This document shows positions 8,233 through 16,130 of a stretch of DNA of 64,000 nucleotides, piece after piece. The stretch is from Actinokineospora auranticolor (GTDB lineage: Bacteria > Actinomycetota > Actinomycetes > Mycobacteriales > Pseudonocardiaceae), in contig NZ_PTIX01000001.1 of the NCBI RefSeq assembly GCF_002934265.1, positions 620,001-684,000 on the forward strand, read 5' to 3'. The translations under genes were made by a program, and so were the position numbers. Positions within the stretch are counted from its first letter, which is position 1. Each line of letters opens with the position of its first letter. The notes below the pieces were generated by a model. The model was not told the origin of the DNA, ran no database searches, and saw nothing but the letters and a program-made list of their open reading frames with translations.

Positions 8233-9302
8233 CCCGGCACCCCCACGGACTGCCCCTCCGACACCCCGGTGACCTCGACCCGGCCGTTGGCGAACATGCC
8301 CGTGCGCACCGCGACGGTCCGCGTGGTCCCCGCGTCGACGACCTGCACCCCGTAGCCGCCCTCGGCCAAGGCCAGCAGCGCCGAGACCGGCACCGTGAGC
8401 ACGTCCGCGCGGCGCGACGAGGTGAACTCGACGCCGACCGACGCCTGGTCCAGGCCCACCAGCGACCCCTCGTCCGCGGGTGCGACCGTCACCTTGAGCT
8501 TGGTCTCCGGTTCGGCGTCCGGTGCGCCGTTGCCCTCGTCGACGACGGTCTCCGCCGCGGTGACCTTGCCGGGCACGGTCTTGCCGTCGGGCAGCCGCAC
8601 GGTCACCTCCGCGCCGACCGGCGCCATCCGCTGGTCGTCCATGGTCAGCTCGACCGTGACCAGCCGGGCGGATCCGGTGTACTCCACCACCGAACCGCCC
8701 GGCTGGACCCCCTGCCCCACGGTCGTCTTGTGCGAGTCGACCCGGATGGACCCGGCCGCGTACACGACGCGCCCGAGTTCGACGGCCCCGGTTTCCGGCA
8801 GACCGAGGTCCTCCTGCCAGTCCTCGACCGCTTTCGCGGTCGACCGCGTGTACTTCTCGTCGACGGTGAAACCCTTGTAGCCCAACGCCGCCAGGTTCTC
8901 CTCGAACTGCCGCACGTCCGCGCCTTCCGCGCCCGTGTCCAGCGCGCGGTAGGCGGGCAGCGACCCGTACAGCAACACGACCGGCGCGTTGTCGATCCGG
9001 CACAGCGCTTGTCCGCGCTGGACGGTGCTGCCCACTGCGGGTGCGGCGGTCAGCGTCCCGGGCAGTCTTGCCTGCACCGCCGTCGTGGCGCCGAAGCCCA
9101 ACCTGCCGTCCTCCTTGTGCGTGTCGATGAGCGTTTCCCGCGTGACTTTCACTGTTCCCTGCGGACTCCGCTCCCGGCGTGGCTCATCCCGCGTCGAACC
9201 GTTGTCGAAACCGACCCCGGCCGCCGCCGCGGCCGCGCCGCTGACGGCCAGCACGACCGTGAGCCCGACGGCGACCCGGCCGCGCTTCGACGACCCGCTC
9301 AT
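8229..9302 (-). CDS. Efflux adaptor with peptidoglycan-binding domain (HlyD/RND-adaptor type)
   Basis: A 357-residue membrane-anchored adaptor. An N-terminal signal/anchor helix (residues 8-30) is followed by a beta-barrel/lipoyl-like half ([30 protein letters not shown]). A peptidoglycan-binding domain 1 repeat comes next ([14 protein letters not shown] to [11 protein letters not shown], about residues 130-180), then C-terminal barrel segments. Such adaptor/peptidoglycan-binding fusions are typical partners of MacB-like transporters in actinobacteria. It overlaps the ATPase and the lipoprotein genes by four bases on both sides. Confidence 0.88.
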   Translation of the reverse strand: MSGSSKRGRVAVGLTVVLAVSGAAAAAAGVGFDNGSTRDEPRRERSPQGTVKVTRETLIDTHKEDGRLGFGATTAVQARLPGTLTAAPAVGSTVQRGQALCRIDNAPVVLLYGSLPAYRALDTGAEGADVRQFEENLAALGYKGFTVDEKYTRSTAKAVEDWQEDLGLPETGAVELGRVVYAAGSIRVDSHKTTVGQGVQPGGSVVEYTGSARLVTVELTMDDQRMAPVGAEVTVRLPDGKTVPGKVTAAETVVDEGNGAPDAEPETKLKVTVAPADEGSLVGLDQASVGVEFTSSRRADVLTVPVSALLALAEGGYGVQVVDAGTTRTVAVRTGMFANGRVEVTGVSEGQSVGVPG

Positions 9303-9859
9303 CCGCCGTCCTTGTCGGTCCGGGGCTCGCCCGCGCCCTTGGGGCCGAACTCCTGGCACGCCTGTTCGGCGGCCTTGAACTCGGCGCTCCCCGGGTCGAG
9401 GCCCTGGCCGCTCTCGATCCGGATGCCGCCGGACTCGTCCGGGTCGGGGAACCGGGGGAGTCCGTGCTCCCGCATGCACCGGGACATCTTCCTGGCCTGT
9501 TCCAGCATCCCCGGCGAAGCCTTCGGCAGTTCGCCGCCGTCGGGCGCGTACCGGCGGCACGCCTCGCGGGCCGCGTCGACCTCGCCCCGGTCGGCGCCGC
9601 GCGGGATGACCATCTCCACGCCGCCGCCGTCGCCGATCTCCGGGTCCGGCATGTCCACGCCGTGGTCGCGCATGCACTTCGCGAAGGCCAGCATGTTCTC
9701 CTCGGTGCCCCGGTTGTCGCCGGGGGTACCGCTCGGGGGCGCGGCGGCACCGGCGCCGTTCGCCGACGCGACCCTGTCGCCGTCGTCCGACCCGCCAACC
9801 CCGCACCCGGCCAGGGCGAACACCGCCAAGGCGACGACCGGGCCGTTCCGCAGACGCAT
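9299..9859 (-). CDS. Lipoprotein with duplicated CMR-(D/E)-HG motif
   Basis: A 186-residue exported lipoprotein and first gene of the efflux operon. The start ATG9859 is preceded by GGGAG; residues 1-19 form a signal peptide ending in lipobox LAGC. The mature part has two related segments: KCMRDHGVDMPDP followed by a C-R-R-Y, and RCMREHGLPRFPDP followed by a Q-A-C. Thus a Cys-Met-Arg-acidic-His-Gly block is present twice, each followed 30-50 residues later by another Cys. I recognise this arrangement from uncharacterised actinobacterial proteins next to MacB-like systems; no biochemical role is known to me. The paired Cys/His could be disulfide or metal sites. Confidence 0.8.
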   Translation of the reverse strand: MRLRNGPVVALAVFALAGCGVGGSDDGDRVASANGAGAAAPPSGTPGDNRGTEENMLAFAKCMRDHGVDMPDPEIGDGGGVEMVIPRGADRGEVDAAREACRRYAPDGGELPKASPGMLEQARKMSRCMREHGLPRFPDPDESGGIRIESGQGLDPGSAEFKAAEQACQEFGPKGAGEPRTDKDGG

Positions 9860-9981
9860 CTCGCTCCCTCCCGCCCCGGGGCCGTCCCGGTGGCGGGGGC
9901 CAGTGAAGCCAGGTCGGGATTTCCCGGGCGTCACCGCGGGTGTTGACGCCGGGGAAACGCGGTCACCGGTCACCATGGGGA

Positions 9982-10638
9982 ATGCGGATCCTGGTGGTCG
10001 AGGACGAGCCGCTGCTGGCCGACGCGGTGGCGCGGTGGTTGCGCGGCGACGCGCACGCGGTGGACGTGGTGCACGACGGCGGCGCGGCCGTGGAGCGGAT
10101 CGGTGTGCACGACTACGACGTGGTGGTGCTCGACCGGGACCTGCCCGTGCTGCACGGCGACGAGGTGTGCAGGCGGGTCGTCGACACCGGCACCCCGACC
10201 CGGGTGCTGATGCTCACCGCCGCCACCGAGGTCGACGACCGGGTCGCGGGCCTGGTCCTGGGCGCGGACGACTACCTGACCAAGCCGTTCGCCTTCGCCG
10301 AACTCGGCGCCCGGGTGGCCGCGCTCGGCAGGCGGGCCCGGCCCGCGGTGCCGCCGGTGCTGCGCCGTGCGGGCATCCGGCTCGACCCGCACCGCCGGGA
10401 GGTGTTCCGCGACGGCCGCTACGTCCCGTTGTCCCGCAAGGAGTTCGCGGTGCTGGCCGAGCTGCTGCGGGCGGACGGCGCGGCGGTGTCGGCCGAGGTG
10501 CTGCTGGAGAAGGCGTGGGACGAGCACGCCGACCCGTTCACCAACGCGGTGCGGATGACGGTGCTGAAGCTGCGGCGCAAGCTCGGTGACCCGCCGGTGG
10601 TGCTGACCGAACCGGGAGTGGGGTACCGCATCCCATGA
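9982..10638 (+). CDS. OmpR/PhoB-family response regulator
   Basis: A 218-residue DNA-binding regulator. The receiver domain has the acidic pair VVEDE, the phospho-acceptor Asp in VVLDRDLP (about residue 51), the conserved Thr in MLTA and Lys in LTKPF. The C-terminal winged helix (residues 125-217) contains SRKEFAVLAELL and RMTVLKLRRKLG, and ends in GVGYRI. ATG9982 is used rather than the upstream in-frame start because the protein then begins directly at the first receiver strand. It is divergent from the lipoprotein-ABC operon, which is its likely target, and overlaps the kinase gene by four bases. Confidence 0.95.
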   Translation: MRILVVEDEPLLADAVARWLRGDAHAVDVVHDGGAAVERIGVHDYDVVVLDRDLPVLHGDEVCRRVVDTGTPTRVLMLTAATEVDDRVAGLVLGADDYLTKPFAFAELGARVAALGRRARPAVPPVLRRAGIRLDPHRREVFRDGRYVPLSRKEFAVLAELLRADGAAVSAEVLLEKAWDEHADPFTNAVRMTVLKLRRKLGDPPVVLTEPGVGYRIP

Positions 10639-11804
10639 CCCGACCGTCGCTGCGCGTCCGCCTCACCCTGGTCTACGGCGGCCTGTTCTTCGCCGCGGGC
10701 ATCCTGCTGATCGCCCTCACCTACACCCTCGTCGCGCAGCGCATCCCGCACGGGGACAAGCTCATCGTGTCGGGGACGGGGCCGAAGCTCGACCCGGCGC
10801 CCGACCCCGAGCCGACCTTCATGGTGGGCTCGCTCAACCGGGTCATCGCCCAGACCGGCGATGACGCGCTGGACGCGCTGCTCACCCAGGGCGGGATCGC
10901 GCTGCTGCTGGTCGGTGCCGTCGCGGTCGCGTTCGGCTGGCTGCTGGCGGGGCGCGTGCTGCACCCGCTGAACCGGGTCACCGAGACGGCCGGGCGGATC
11001 GCCCGCTCCGCCGACCGGGGCCTGCACGAGCGCATCGGCCTGCGTGGCCCGCGCGACGAGGTGAAGGAACTGGCGGACACCTTCGACGCGATGCTGGAGC
11101 ACCTCGACCGCGCCTTCGACAGCCAGCGCCGGTTCATCGCGAACGCCTCCCACGAGCTGCGCACACCGCTGACGCTCAACCGCGCGTTGCTGGAGGTCGC
11201 CGTCTACCGCGAACCGGCGTCGCCGCAGGTGCGGCAACTGGGGTTGGCGCTGCTGGAGATCAACGCCCGCAACGAGCGGCTGATCGACGGGCTGCTGCTG
11301 CTCGCGCGCGCCGAACGCGAACCGCTTGAGCGGTCCTATGTGGACCTGGCGGACATCGCCGAGCACGTCGTCCACCAGACCCCGCGCGACGGGGTGGACG
11401 TCCAGGTGGCCGCGGCGGAGGCCGCGACGGCGGGCAACCCGGTGCTGCTGGAGCGGTTGGTGCAGAACCTCGTGGACAACGGGATCCGGCACAACGTCGA
11501 GGAAGGCGGCTGGGTGCGGGTCGAGACGCGGCGGGTCGACGGGTACGCCGAGGTCGCGGTGACCAACACCGGGCCGGTCGTGCCGCCCTACGAGGTGCCC
11601 GCGCTGTTCGAGCCGTTCCGGCGACTGGGGCGGGAGCGGCTCTCCGCCGCGGGCGCCGGGTTGGGGCTCTCGATCGTCCAGGCGATCGCCCGGGCGCACG
11701 GCGGCGAGGCGCGCGCCGAGGCCCGGCCCGGGGGCGGGCTGGTGGTGACGGTGCGTGCGCCCGCGGCCGAGGCCCGATCACTCGGGGGCCTCGACCGCGG
11801 GTGA
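10635..11804 (+). CDS. Membrane sensor histidine kinase partner of the OmpR-type regulator
   Basis: A 389-residue kinase with two membrane helices (about residues 10-32 and 86-106) bracketing a short extracytoplasmic loop. A HAMP linker follows, then the HisKA box NASHELRTPL with the phospho-His (near residue 175). The ATPase domain shows the N-box NLVDNGIRHN, with a G1-like and a G2-like block (GAGLGLSIVQAIA). The short sensor loop of about 50 residues resembles kinases that sense envelope stress or peptides within the membrane. It is coupled to the regulator by ATGA. The pair probably controls the divergent efflux operon. Confidence 0.93.
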   Translation: MTRPSLRVRLTLVYGGLFFAAGILLIALTYTLVAQRIPHGDKLIVSGTGPKLDPAPDPEPTFMVGSLNRVIAQTGDDALDALLTQGGIALLLVGAVAVAFGWLLAGRVLHPLNRVTETAGRIARSADRGLHERIGLRGPRDEVKELADTFDAMLEHLDRAFDSQRRFIANASHELRTPLTLNRALLEVAVYREPASPQVRQLGLALLEINARNERLIDGLLLLARAEREPLERSYVDLADIAEHVVHQTPRDGVDVQVAAAEAATAGNPVLLERLVQNLVDNGIRHNVEEGGWVRVETRRVDGYAEVAVTNTGPVVPPYEVPALFEPFRRLGRERLSAAGAGLGLSIVQAIARAHGGEARAEARPGGGLVVTVRAPAAEARSLGGLDRG

Positions 11805-11931
11805 GGTGCTGCGGGCGCGTCCGGTTGCCCCATGAGGCCGGATGGTTGCCCTGGCGGGCGGCACATCGGGTGGGGTGCGCCCGCCGAGTCGGGAGCGATG
11901 CCGGGTGGGGAAGTGGGGAGCGGGAGGAGTG

Positions 11932-12147
11932 TTACTGCTCGTTCTCCATGGCGTCGATGAGGCTCTTGGGGCGCATGTCGGTCCAGTTCTTCTCGACGTA
12001 GTCCAGGCACGCCTGGCGGGTGTCCTCGGGGTGCGCCACCGTCCAACCCTCGGGGACCTCCTTGAAGCCCGGCCAGAGCGAGTGCTGGCCCTCGGCGTTG
12101 ACCAGCACCAGGAAACGGCCGTCGGGGTCGTCGAACGGATTGGTCAC
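11932..12147 (-). CDS. MbtH-like NRPS adenylation-domain chaperone (orphan)
   Basis: A 71-residue protein with the full MbtH signature: [10 protein letters not shown] at residues 17-26, GW at 34-35, C at 46, and the C-terminal W-T-D-M-R-P block at 54-59. MbtH proteins bind and activate adenylation domains of nonribosomal peptide synthetases, often in siderophore pathways. GTG12147 is preceded by GGAGGTAGG. No NRPS gene lies within this window, so it is orphan here. The nearest related genes are siderophore-uptake remnants and an ABC exporter at 15.6-19.7 kb, suggesting the leftover of a siderophore cluster. Confidence 0.96.
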   Translation of the reverse strand: MTNPFDDPDGRFLVLVNAEGQHSLWPGFKEVPEGWTVAHPEDTRQACLDYVEKNWTDMRPKSLIDAMENEQ

Positions 12148-12338
12148 GTCGCCCTACCTCCAAGCTTTCAGCGGGTGCCGCCGGAGCGCGGCGGCGGAGT
12201 CCAGTCTGGCCGCCCCGCGATCTTCGCGGCAAGCGCGTCCGACTTTCGTCGGTAGACGCGGTCCGCCGTTCGTTGGTTGACGATGTGCCCGGGATCTGGG
12301 TGACTGACGGGGAACGGGCGCTGACACAGGGGGAAACA

Positions 12339-13292
12339 GTGTTCGACAGCCGATTCGACACAGTGATCGCGGACAAAACCGACAGCAACACCGAGTACAA
12401 GACCCAGATCAGACACGACGCGAACGACAACCACCGGATCACCTTCACCGACGCGGACCTGGCCCGCACGCGGGTGGCGCCGACCCTGGGGAGGGCGGCG
12501 GAGACGGTGTTCGCGCTGGAGGCCTACACGCAGACCCGGACCCGCACCGGGTTCGAGGCGTGGCGCCGCACGGCGCACAACGCCCTGGCGCAGCGCTCGC
12601 CCGCGCTGCTGGGGCACCTGCAGGGCCTGGGCCGCTCCCGGGCGGCGCGCCAGGCGCTGCTCAGCGGCGACCCGGCCGAGCAGCGCACGGTGGCGCTGCT
12701 GCGCGAGTTCCACGCGGTGGCGGTGGCGCCGTACTGGGCGTCCATCACCGCCGAACTGGAAGCGGAACGGGAGTGCCGCGGCCGGGCGCTGCTCGCGGGC
12801 GGCATCGAGGAGCTGTTCGGCACCCTGCACCCGCGCGTGCGGTGGCAGACGCCGAACCTGGTGGTCGCCGGTCGCGGCGACCAGGTGGCGCTGCGCGGGC
12901 GCGGGCTGGTGCTCGCGCCGTCGCTGTTCCTGTCCGGCCCGCCGCGCACGATCGTGCCGGTGGCCCCGGACCGGCCGGTGACCCTGGCCTACCCGATCAG
13001 CCTCGACCGGGCGGCGCTGACCACCGTGTGGTCGGGCGGGCGGCAGGACGCCCGCGCGCTGGGGCCGCTGCTCGGCCGCACCCGCGCGGCCATGCTGGTC
13101 GCGCTGACCGACAGCCGGGCGTCGGTCGAGCTGAGCCGGTCGCTGGAGATCTCCTCGGCCGCGGTCAGCCAGCACACGTCGATCCTGCGGGCGGCGGGGC
13201 TGATCTTCTCCCGCCGGGACGTGAACTCGCTCTGCCACACCCTCACCCCGCTGGGTGAGGCGCTGCTGCGCGGCACCTGCCGCGCAGGCTGA
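12339..13292 (+). CDS. Winged-helix (ArsR-like) transcriptional regulator
   Basis: A protein of 317 residues whose last 80 contain an ArsR-type winged helix. AAMLVALTDSRASVELSRSLEISSA is the first part of the helix-turn-helix and VSQHTSILRAAGLI the recognition helix. The preceding 200 residues match the uncharacterised N-terminal region of actinobacterial ArsR-like regulators (start of homology near ITFTDADLARTR). GTG12339 is preferred because a G-rich site (AGGGGGAAAC) precedes it; a TTG at 12273 would add 22 residues. It is divergent from the MbtH gene. Ligand and targets unknown. Confidence 0.78.
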   Translation: MFDSRFDTVIADKTDSNTEYKTQIRHDANDNHRITFTDADLARTRVAPTLGRAAETVFALEAYTQTRTRTGFEAWRRTAHNALAQRSPALLGHLQGLGRSRAARQALLSGDPAEQRTVALLREFHAVAVAPYWASITAELEAERECRGRALLAGGIEELFGTLHPRVRWQTPNLVVAGRGDQVALRGRGLVLAPSLFLSGPPRTIVPVAPDRPVTLAYPISLDRAALTTVWSGGRQDARALGPLLGRTRAAMLVALTDSRASVELSRSLEISSAAVSQHTSILRAAGLIFSRRDVNSLCHTLTPLGEALLRGTCRAG

Positions 13293-13517
13293 ACGAACTA
13301 GGAACCGACCGAAGCGACCGATCCACGGGCGGCGGTCCACCGAGGCGACTCGGCGGACCGCCGCCCGTTCGCGTGGGCCGCGTCCGGTTCCCGGGTGTCA
13401 TCACGCACCCGATGACCCACCACCGGGCGTTCTCACGCCGGGCAGGCGTCTCGGACCTCGTGGCGAACCCCGGCGACCGTGATCGGTGCCGGACTTGGAT
13501 ACCCGAGGAAGTCAGCA

Positions 13518-13848
13518 ATGGATCAAGGTGCGCGTGGCGAACTCATCGGTCGACTGTCCGAGGTGATCGGGTCCGTCACGACCGCGCACCCGCTGCGGGT
13601 CGACGTCGACGGGCCACCCGCCGCGGGCAAGACCACGCTGGCCGACGAACTCGCCGTCGTCCTGCGCGCGCAGGGTCGCGTCGTTGTCCGCGCGACCGTC
13701 GACGACTTCGTCGTTCCCCTCCCGCGGCGCTACCGGCGCGGCCGGTACTCGGCCGAAGGTTGCCGACGTTGTCGTGCACAACGAGAACCCCCACCGGCCG
13801 ACCTGGGAGGTCCGCGCTCATCGACGCGCGGGACCCGACTCGGCTTGA
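13518..13848 (+). pseudogene. Uridine kinase-family gene with large internal deletion and frameshift
   Basis: ATG13518, with GAGGAAG just upstream, opens a normal uridine-kinase-like start. It has a P-loop GPPAAGKTTLADEL (about residues 31-44), then VDDF and RRYRRGRYSAEG. Directly after this point, at 13760-13762, the sequence continues in another frame as ADVVVHNENPHRPTWEVR, which is the normal C-terminus of this family, ending at TGA 13846. Roughly 100 codons between the YSAEG and DVVVHN blocks are therefore missing, along with a frame change. The product cannot be a working kinase. The family matches are from memory of actinobacterial uridine kinase-like proteins. Confidence 0.75.
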
Positions 13849-13864
13849 CAAGAAAGTTTGTCAA
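13845..13864 (+). promoter_or_regulatory. Inverted-repeat operator TTGACAA-N6-TTGTCAA over a -35 box
   Basis: A perfect 7-bp inverted repeat (13845-13851 and 13858-13864). Its left arm doubles as a consensus -35 hexamer TTGACA. It lies 10-25 bases before the candidate GTG starts of the ArsR-like regulator, which fits autorepression. The same segment overlaps the stop codon of the broken kinase gene. Confidence 0.7.
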
Positions 13865-13873
13865 TGCGACGGT

Positions 13874-14473
13874 GTGCGGGTGCGCGAGGTGGCGGTGATC
13901 GAGGACCCGGCGGTGGCCGGGGTGTCGCTCGACCCGGTGCGGGCCGGTTTGCTGGCCGCGCTGGTCGAGCCGGGGTCGGCGACCACCTTGGCGCGTCAGG
14001 TGGGGTTGACCAGGCAGAAGGTGAACTACCACCTGCGCGAGCTGGAGCGGCACGGGCTGGTCGAGCTGGTCGAGGAGCGGCGCAAGGGCAACCTGACCGA
14101 ACGGGTGCTGCGGGCGACCGCGGCCTCGTACGTCATCTCGCCGAGCGTGTTGGCCGCTGTCCAGCCGGACCCGGCCCGCGATCCCGATCGGCTGTCCGCG
14201 CGGTGGCTGTTGGCCGTGGCCGCGCGGATGGTGCGGGAGGTGGGGGAGTTGGTCACCGGTGCGACCAAGGCCCGCAAGCGGCTGGCCACCTTCGCCATCG
14301 ACGGGGAGGTGCGGTTCGCCTCGGCGGCCGACCGGGCCGGGTTCGCCGAGGAGCTGACCCGGGCGGTGACCTCGTTGGTGGCCAAGTACCACGACGAGTC
14401 CGCCGAGGGCGGGCGGGCGCACCGGATCGTGGTCGCCGTGCACCCGAAGGTCAAACGAGAAGAGCAGGAGTGA
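13874..14473 (+). CDS. ArsR-like winged-helix regulator
   Basis: A regulator of about 199 residues. The N-terminal helix-turn-helix runs over residues 20-75: RAGLLAALVEPGSATTLA, then the recognition helix QKVNYHLRELERHGLVEL. The rest, with RWLLAVAARMVREVGEL, resembles the C-terminal half of actinobacterial helix-turn-helix proteins paired with glyoxalase and SRPBCC genes. Start choice is uncertain: GTG13874, 13880 and 13889 are all in frame, and a promoter inferred from the TTGACA box would place transcription start almost on them, suggesting a leaderless message. It heads an operon with the glyoxalase (2-base gap) and SRPBCC genes and likely represses it through the palindrome upstream. Confidence 0.82.
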   Translation: MRVREVAVIEDPAVAGVSLDPVRAGLLAALVEPGSATTLARQVGLTRQKVNYHLRELERHGLVELVEERRKGNLTERVLRATAASYVISPSVLAAVQPDPARDPDRLSARWLLAVAARMVREVGELVTGATKARKRLATFAIDGEVRFASAADRAGFAEELTRAVTSLVAKYHDESAEGGRAHRIVVAVHPKVKREEQE

Positions 14474-14475
14474 CG

Positions 14476-14889
14476 ATGCACATCCCGGTGACCAGCATCC
14501 TGGTCGACGACCAGGCCAAGGCCCTGGCGTTCTACACCGAGGTGCTGGGGTTCGTGAAGAAGACCGACATCGACCTCGGCGGCGGCGCCAAGTGGCTGAC
14601 CGTCGTCTCGCCCGACGCGCCCGACGGGGTGGAGCTGCTGCTCGAACCCGACGGCAACCCCGGCATCCGGATCGACGACAAGCCCGCCGCGCAGGTGTGG
14701 AAGAAGACCCTCTACGACGCGGGTATCCCGTTCACCATGCTCGGCACCAAGGAACTGGACAAGGACCACGCGCGCATGGTGGAGCACGGCGTCCGCTTCA
14801 CGCAGGAGCCGACCAAGACCGGGTTCGGGGCACAGGCGGTCTTCGACGACACCTGCGGCAACCTCATCCTCCTCGCCCAGCAGGACTGA
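14476..14889 (+). CDS. VOC (glyoxalase/bleomycin-resistance fold) protein
   Basis: A 137-residue single-domain VOC protein: MHIPVTSILVDDQAKALAFY is the first beta-alpha unit, with LGF after it, and FDDTCGNLILLAQ the last metal-site strand carrying a candidate Glu/Asp ligand region. Such proteins act in the cytoplasm as isomerases, dioxygenases or drug-binding proteins. A ribosome site (CAGGAG) overlaps the regulator stop. It sits between the ArsR-like regulator and an AHSA1-type protein, a common actinobacterial trio. Reaction unknown. Confidence 0.88.
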   Translation: MHIPVTSILVDDQAKALAFYTEVLGFVKKTDIDLGGGAKWLTVVSPDAPDGVELLLEPDGNPGIRIDDKPAAQVWKKTLYDAGIPFTMLGTKELDKDHARMVEHGVRFTQEPTKTGFGAQAVFDDTCGNLILLAQQD

Positions 14890-14891
14890 CC

Positions 14892-15632
14892 GTGGCGGAT
14901 GAGCGCCGGAGCCTGGCGAAGCGGATCGAGCTGGCCGCGACGCCCGAGCAGGTCTGGCAGGCGGTGTCCACACCGGACGGTCTGTCGCTGTGGTTCGTGC
15001 CGCACGAGAACGCGGGCGGTGAGATCGAAGGCGACTTCGGCGGTGGCAACAGCCAAGCGGGCCAAACCCTGGAGCTCGAGCCCGGCCGACGGGTCGTCTT
15101 CGGCGCGCCCGGCCCGGACGGCGTCCCCCCGATGACCTTCGAGTTCCTCGTCGAGGGCCGCGCGGGCACCACCGAACTCCGCCTCATCCAGAACGGCTTC
15201 TTCGGCGACGACTGGGAAACCGAGTTCGACGGCTTCGGTCGCGGCTGGGACATGTTCCTGCACAACCTCGCCGAGTACTTCCGGCACTTCCCTGGCCTTC
15301 CCGTCACCAACGTGGTCGCCACCGCGTTCACCGCGCGCCCCGGTGGCGAGGTGTGGACCGACCTCACCACCCGACTCGGCGCGGACCCGGCCCTGAGCCT
15401 TGACGACCAGGTGCGCCTCACCCCCGACGGCCTTGACCCCATCGAGGGCGTCGTCGACCTGCGCGGTGACCGCCTCCTCGGCATCCGCACCGAGAACGGC
15501 TTCTACCGCTTCATGTCCGACGACATCCACCACATGGTGAACACGTCGCAGTACTTCTACGGCGTCACCGTGGACCGCGCCACCCGCACCGCCGCCTGGC
15601 AGACCTGGATCGACGGCCTCGCCGGGGTGTGA
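14892..15632 (+). CDS. SRPBCC (AHSA1/START-like) domain protein
   Basis: A 246-residue protein with a helix-grip fold. The opening LAKRIELAATPEQVWQAVS and the WFVPHE block near residue 37 are typical of AHSA1-type domains, as is GRGWDMFLHNLAEYF in the middle. The last 110 residues look like a second, more divergent helix-grip unit. GTG14892 follows the glyoxalase stop by two bases, so the genes are co-transcribed. Members bind hydrophobic ligands; no reaction can be assigned. Confidence 0.85.
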   Translation: MADERRSLAKRIELAATPEQVWQAVSTPDGLSLWFVPHENAGGEIEGDFGGGNSQAGQTLELEPGRRVVFGAPGPDGVPPMTFEFLVEGRAGTTELRLIQNGFFGDDWETEFDGFGRGWDMFLHNLAEYFRHFPGLPVTNVVATAFTARPGGEVWTDLTTRLGADPALSLDDQVRLTPDGLDPIEGVVDLRGDRLLGIRTENGFYRFMSDDIHHMVNTSQYFYGVTVDRATRTAAWQTWIDGLAGV

Positions 15633-15659
15633 AAGCGGTCAGGGGGCGTTGGCTACCGG

Positions 15660-15855
15660 CGATCGTCACCGGCAGTGAGGGGGCGGCCGTGCCCGGTGCG
15701 GGCAGGAACAGCCGCGCCAGGTGGTCCGGGCCGTCGTGGCCGAAGTCGGCCAACCCCGGGCCCGCCAGGGTGACGCGGGCCATCCGGGCGGAGATCAGCC
15801 GTTTCGCGATCACCTCCACCGGGATCGCGTAGTGCGTCCGAACCGGTGCCCCCAC
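15660..15855 (-). pseudogene. N-terminal remnant of a siderophore-interacting (FAD-binding) protein
   Basis: From GTG15855 the minus strand encodes a start very like siderophore-interacting reductases: THYAIPVEVIAKRLIS, MARVTLAGPGL, DHLARLFLPAPG. These are the first beta strands of the FAD-binding domain. Similarity stops after about 60 residues, just before the R-x-Y-T/S FAD motif, and the remaining frame is meaningless and runs into the convergent SRPBCC gene. The gene is therefore a 5' fragment of a family that is normally about 260-280 residues. Confidence 0.72.
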
Positions 15856-15879
15856 CGCCGAGCCTGTTGCCAGCCCGGT

Positions 15880-16128
15880 CCAACCCGGGAATATTCCCTC
15901 GAACAGATCACCGTGCTGGACGAGACTGACGTCCTGCTGGATCCGCCTGCTCCCGACGGCGTGACGCCGTCACCGGACAACGCGCCACTGACCTGGGAAC
16001 GCCCTGGGGCAGAGGCTGCCCGCCGTCCAGGCGGGTCGGTCCACCCGGTGCCCGCGTCGCCGAGCGCCGCGCTGGAGCGGATCAGTGGCTTCGACAGGGG
16101 TGTTGGCCGAGCTGGGAGGGTGATCCGG
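15880..16128 (+). pseudogene. C-terminal remnant of a siderophore ABC substrate-binding protein
   Basis: The plus-strand frame reads REYSLEQITVLDETDVLLD, then DNAPLTWERP, GSVHPVPASP and SAALERISGFDRGVG. The order matches the end of FecB/FhuD-like binding proteins (E-Q-l-x-x-l-D-A-D-V-l-l, N-p-L-W-x-x-l-p-A-v, G-r-V-h-x-v, S-A-L-x-x-l). Both the start of the gene and several positions within the segment are lost or altered. It directly precedes the ABC exporter genes and faces the reductase remnant, so together they look like the ruins of a siderophore uptake locus. Similarity is by eye only. Confidence 0.55.
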
Positions 16129-16130
16129 GC

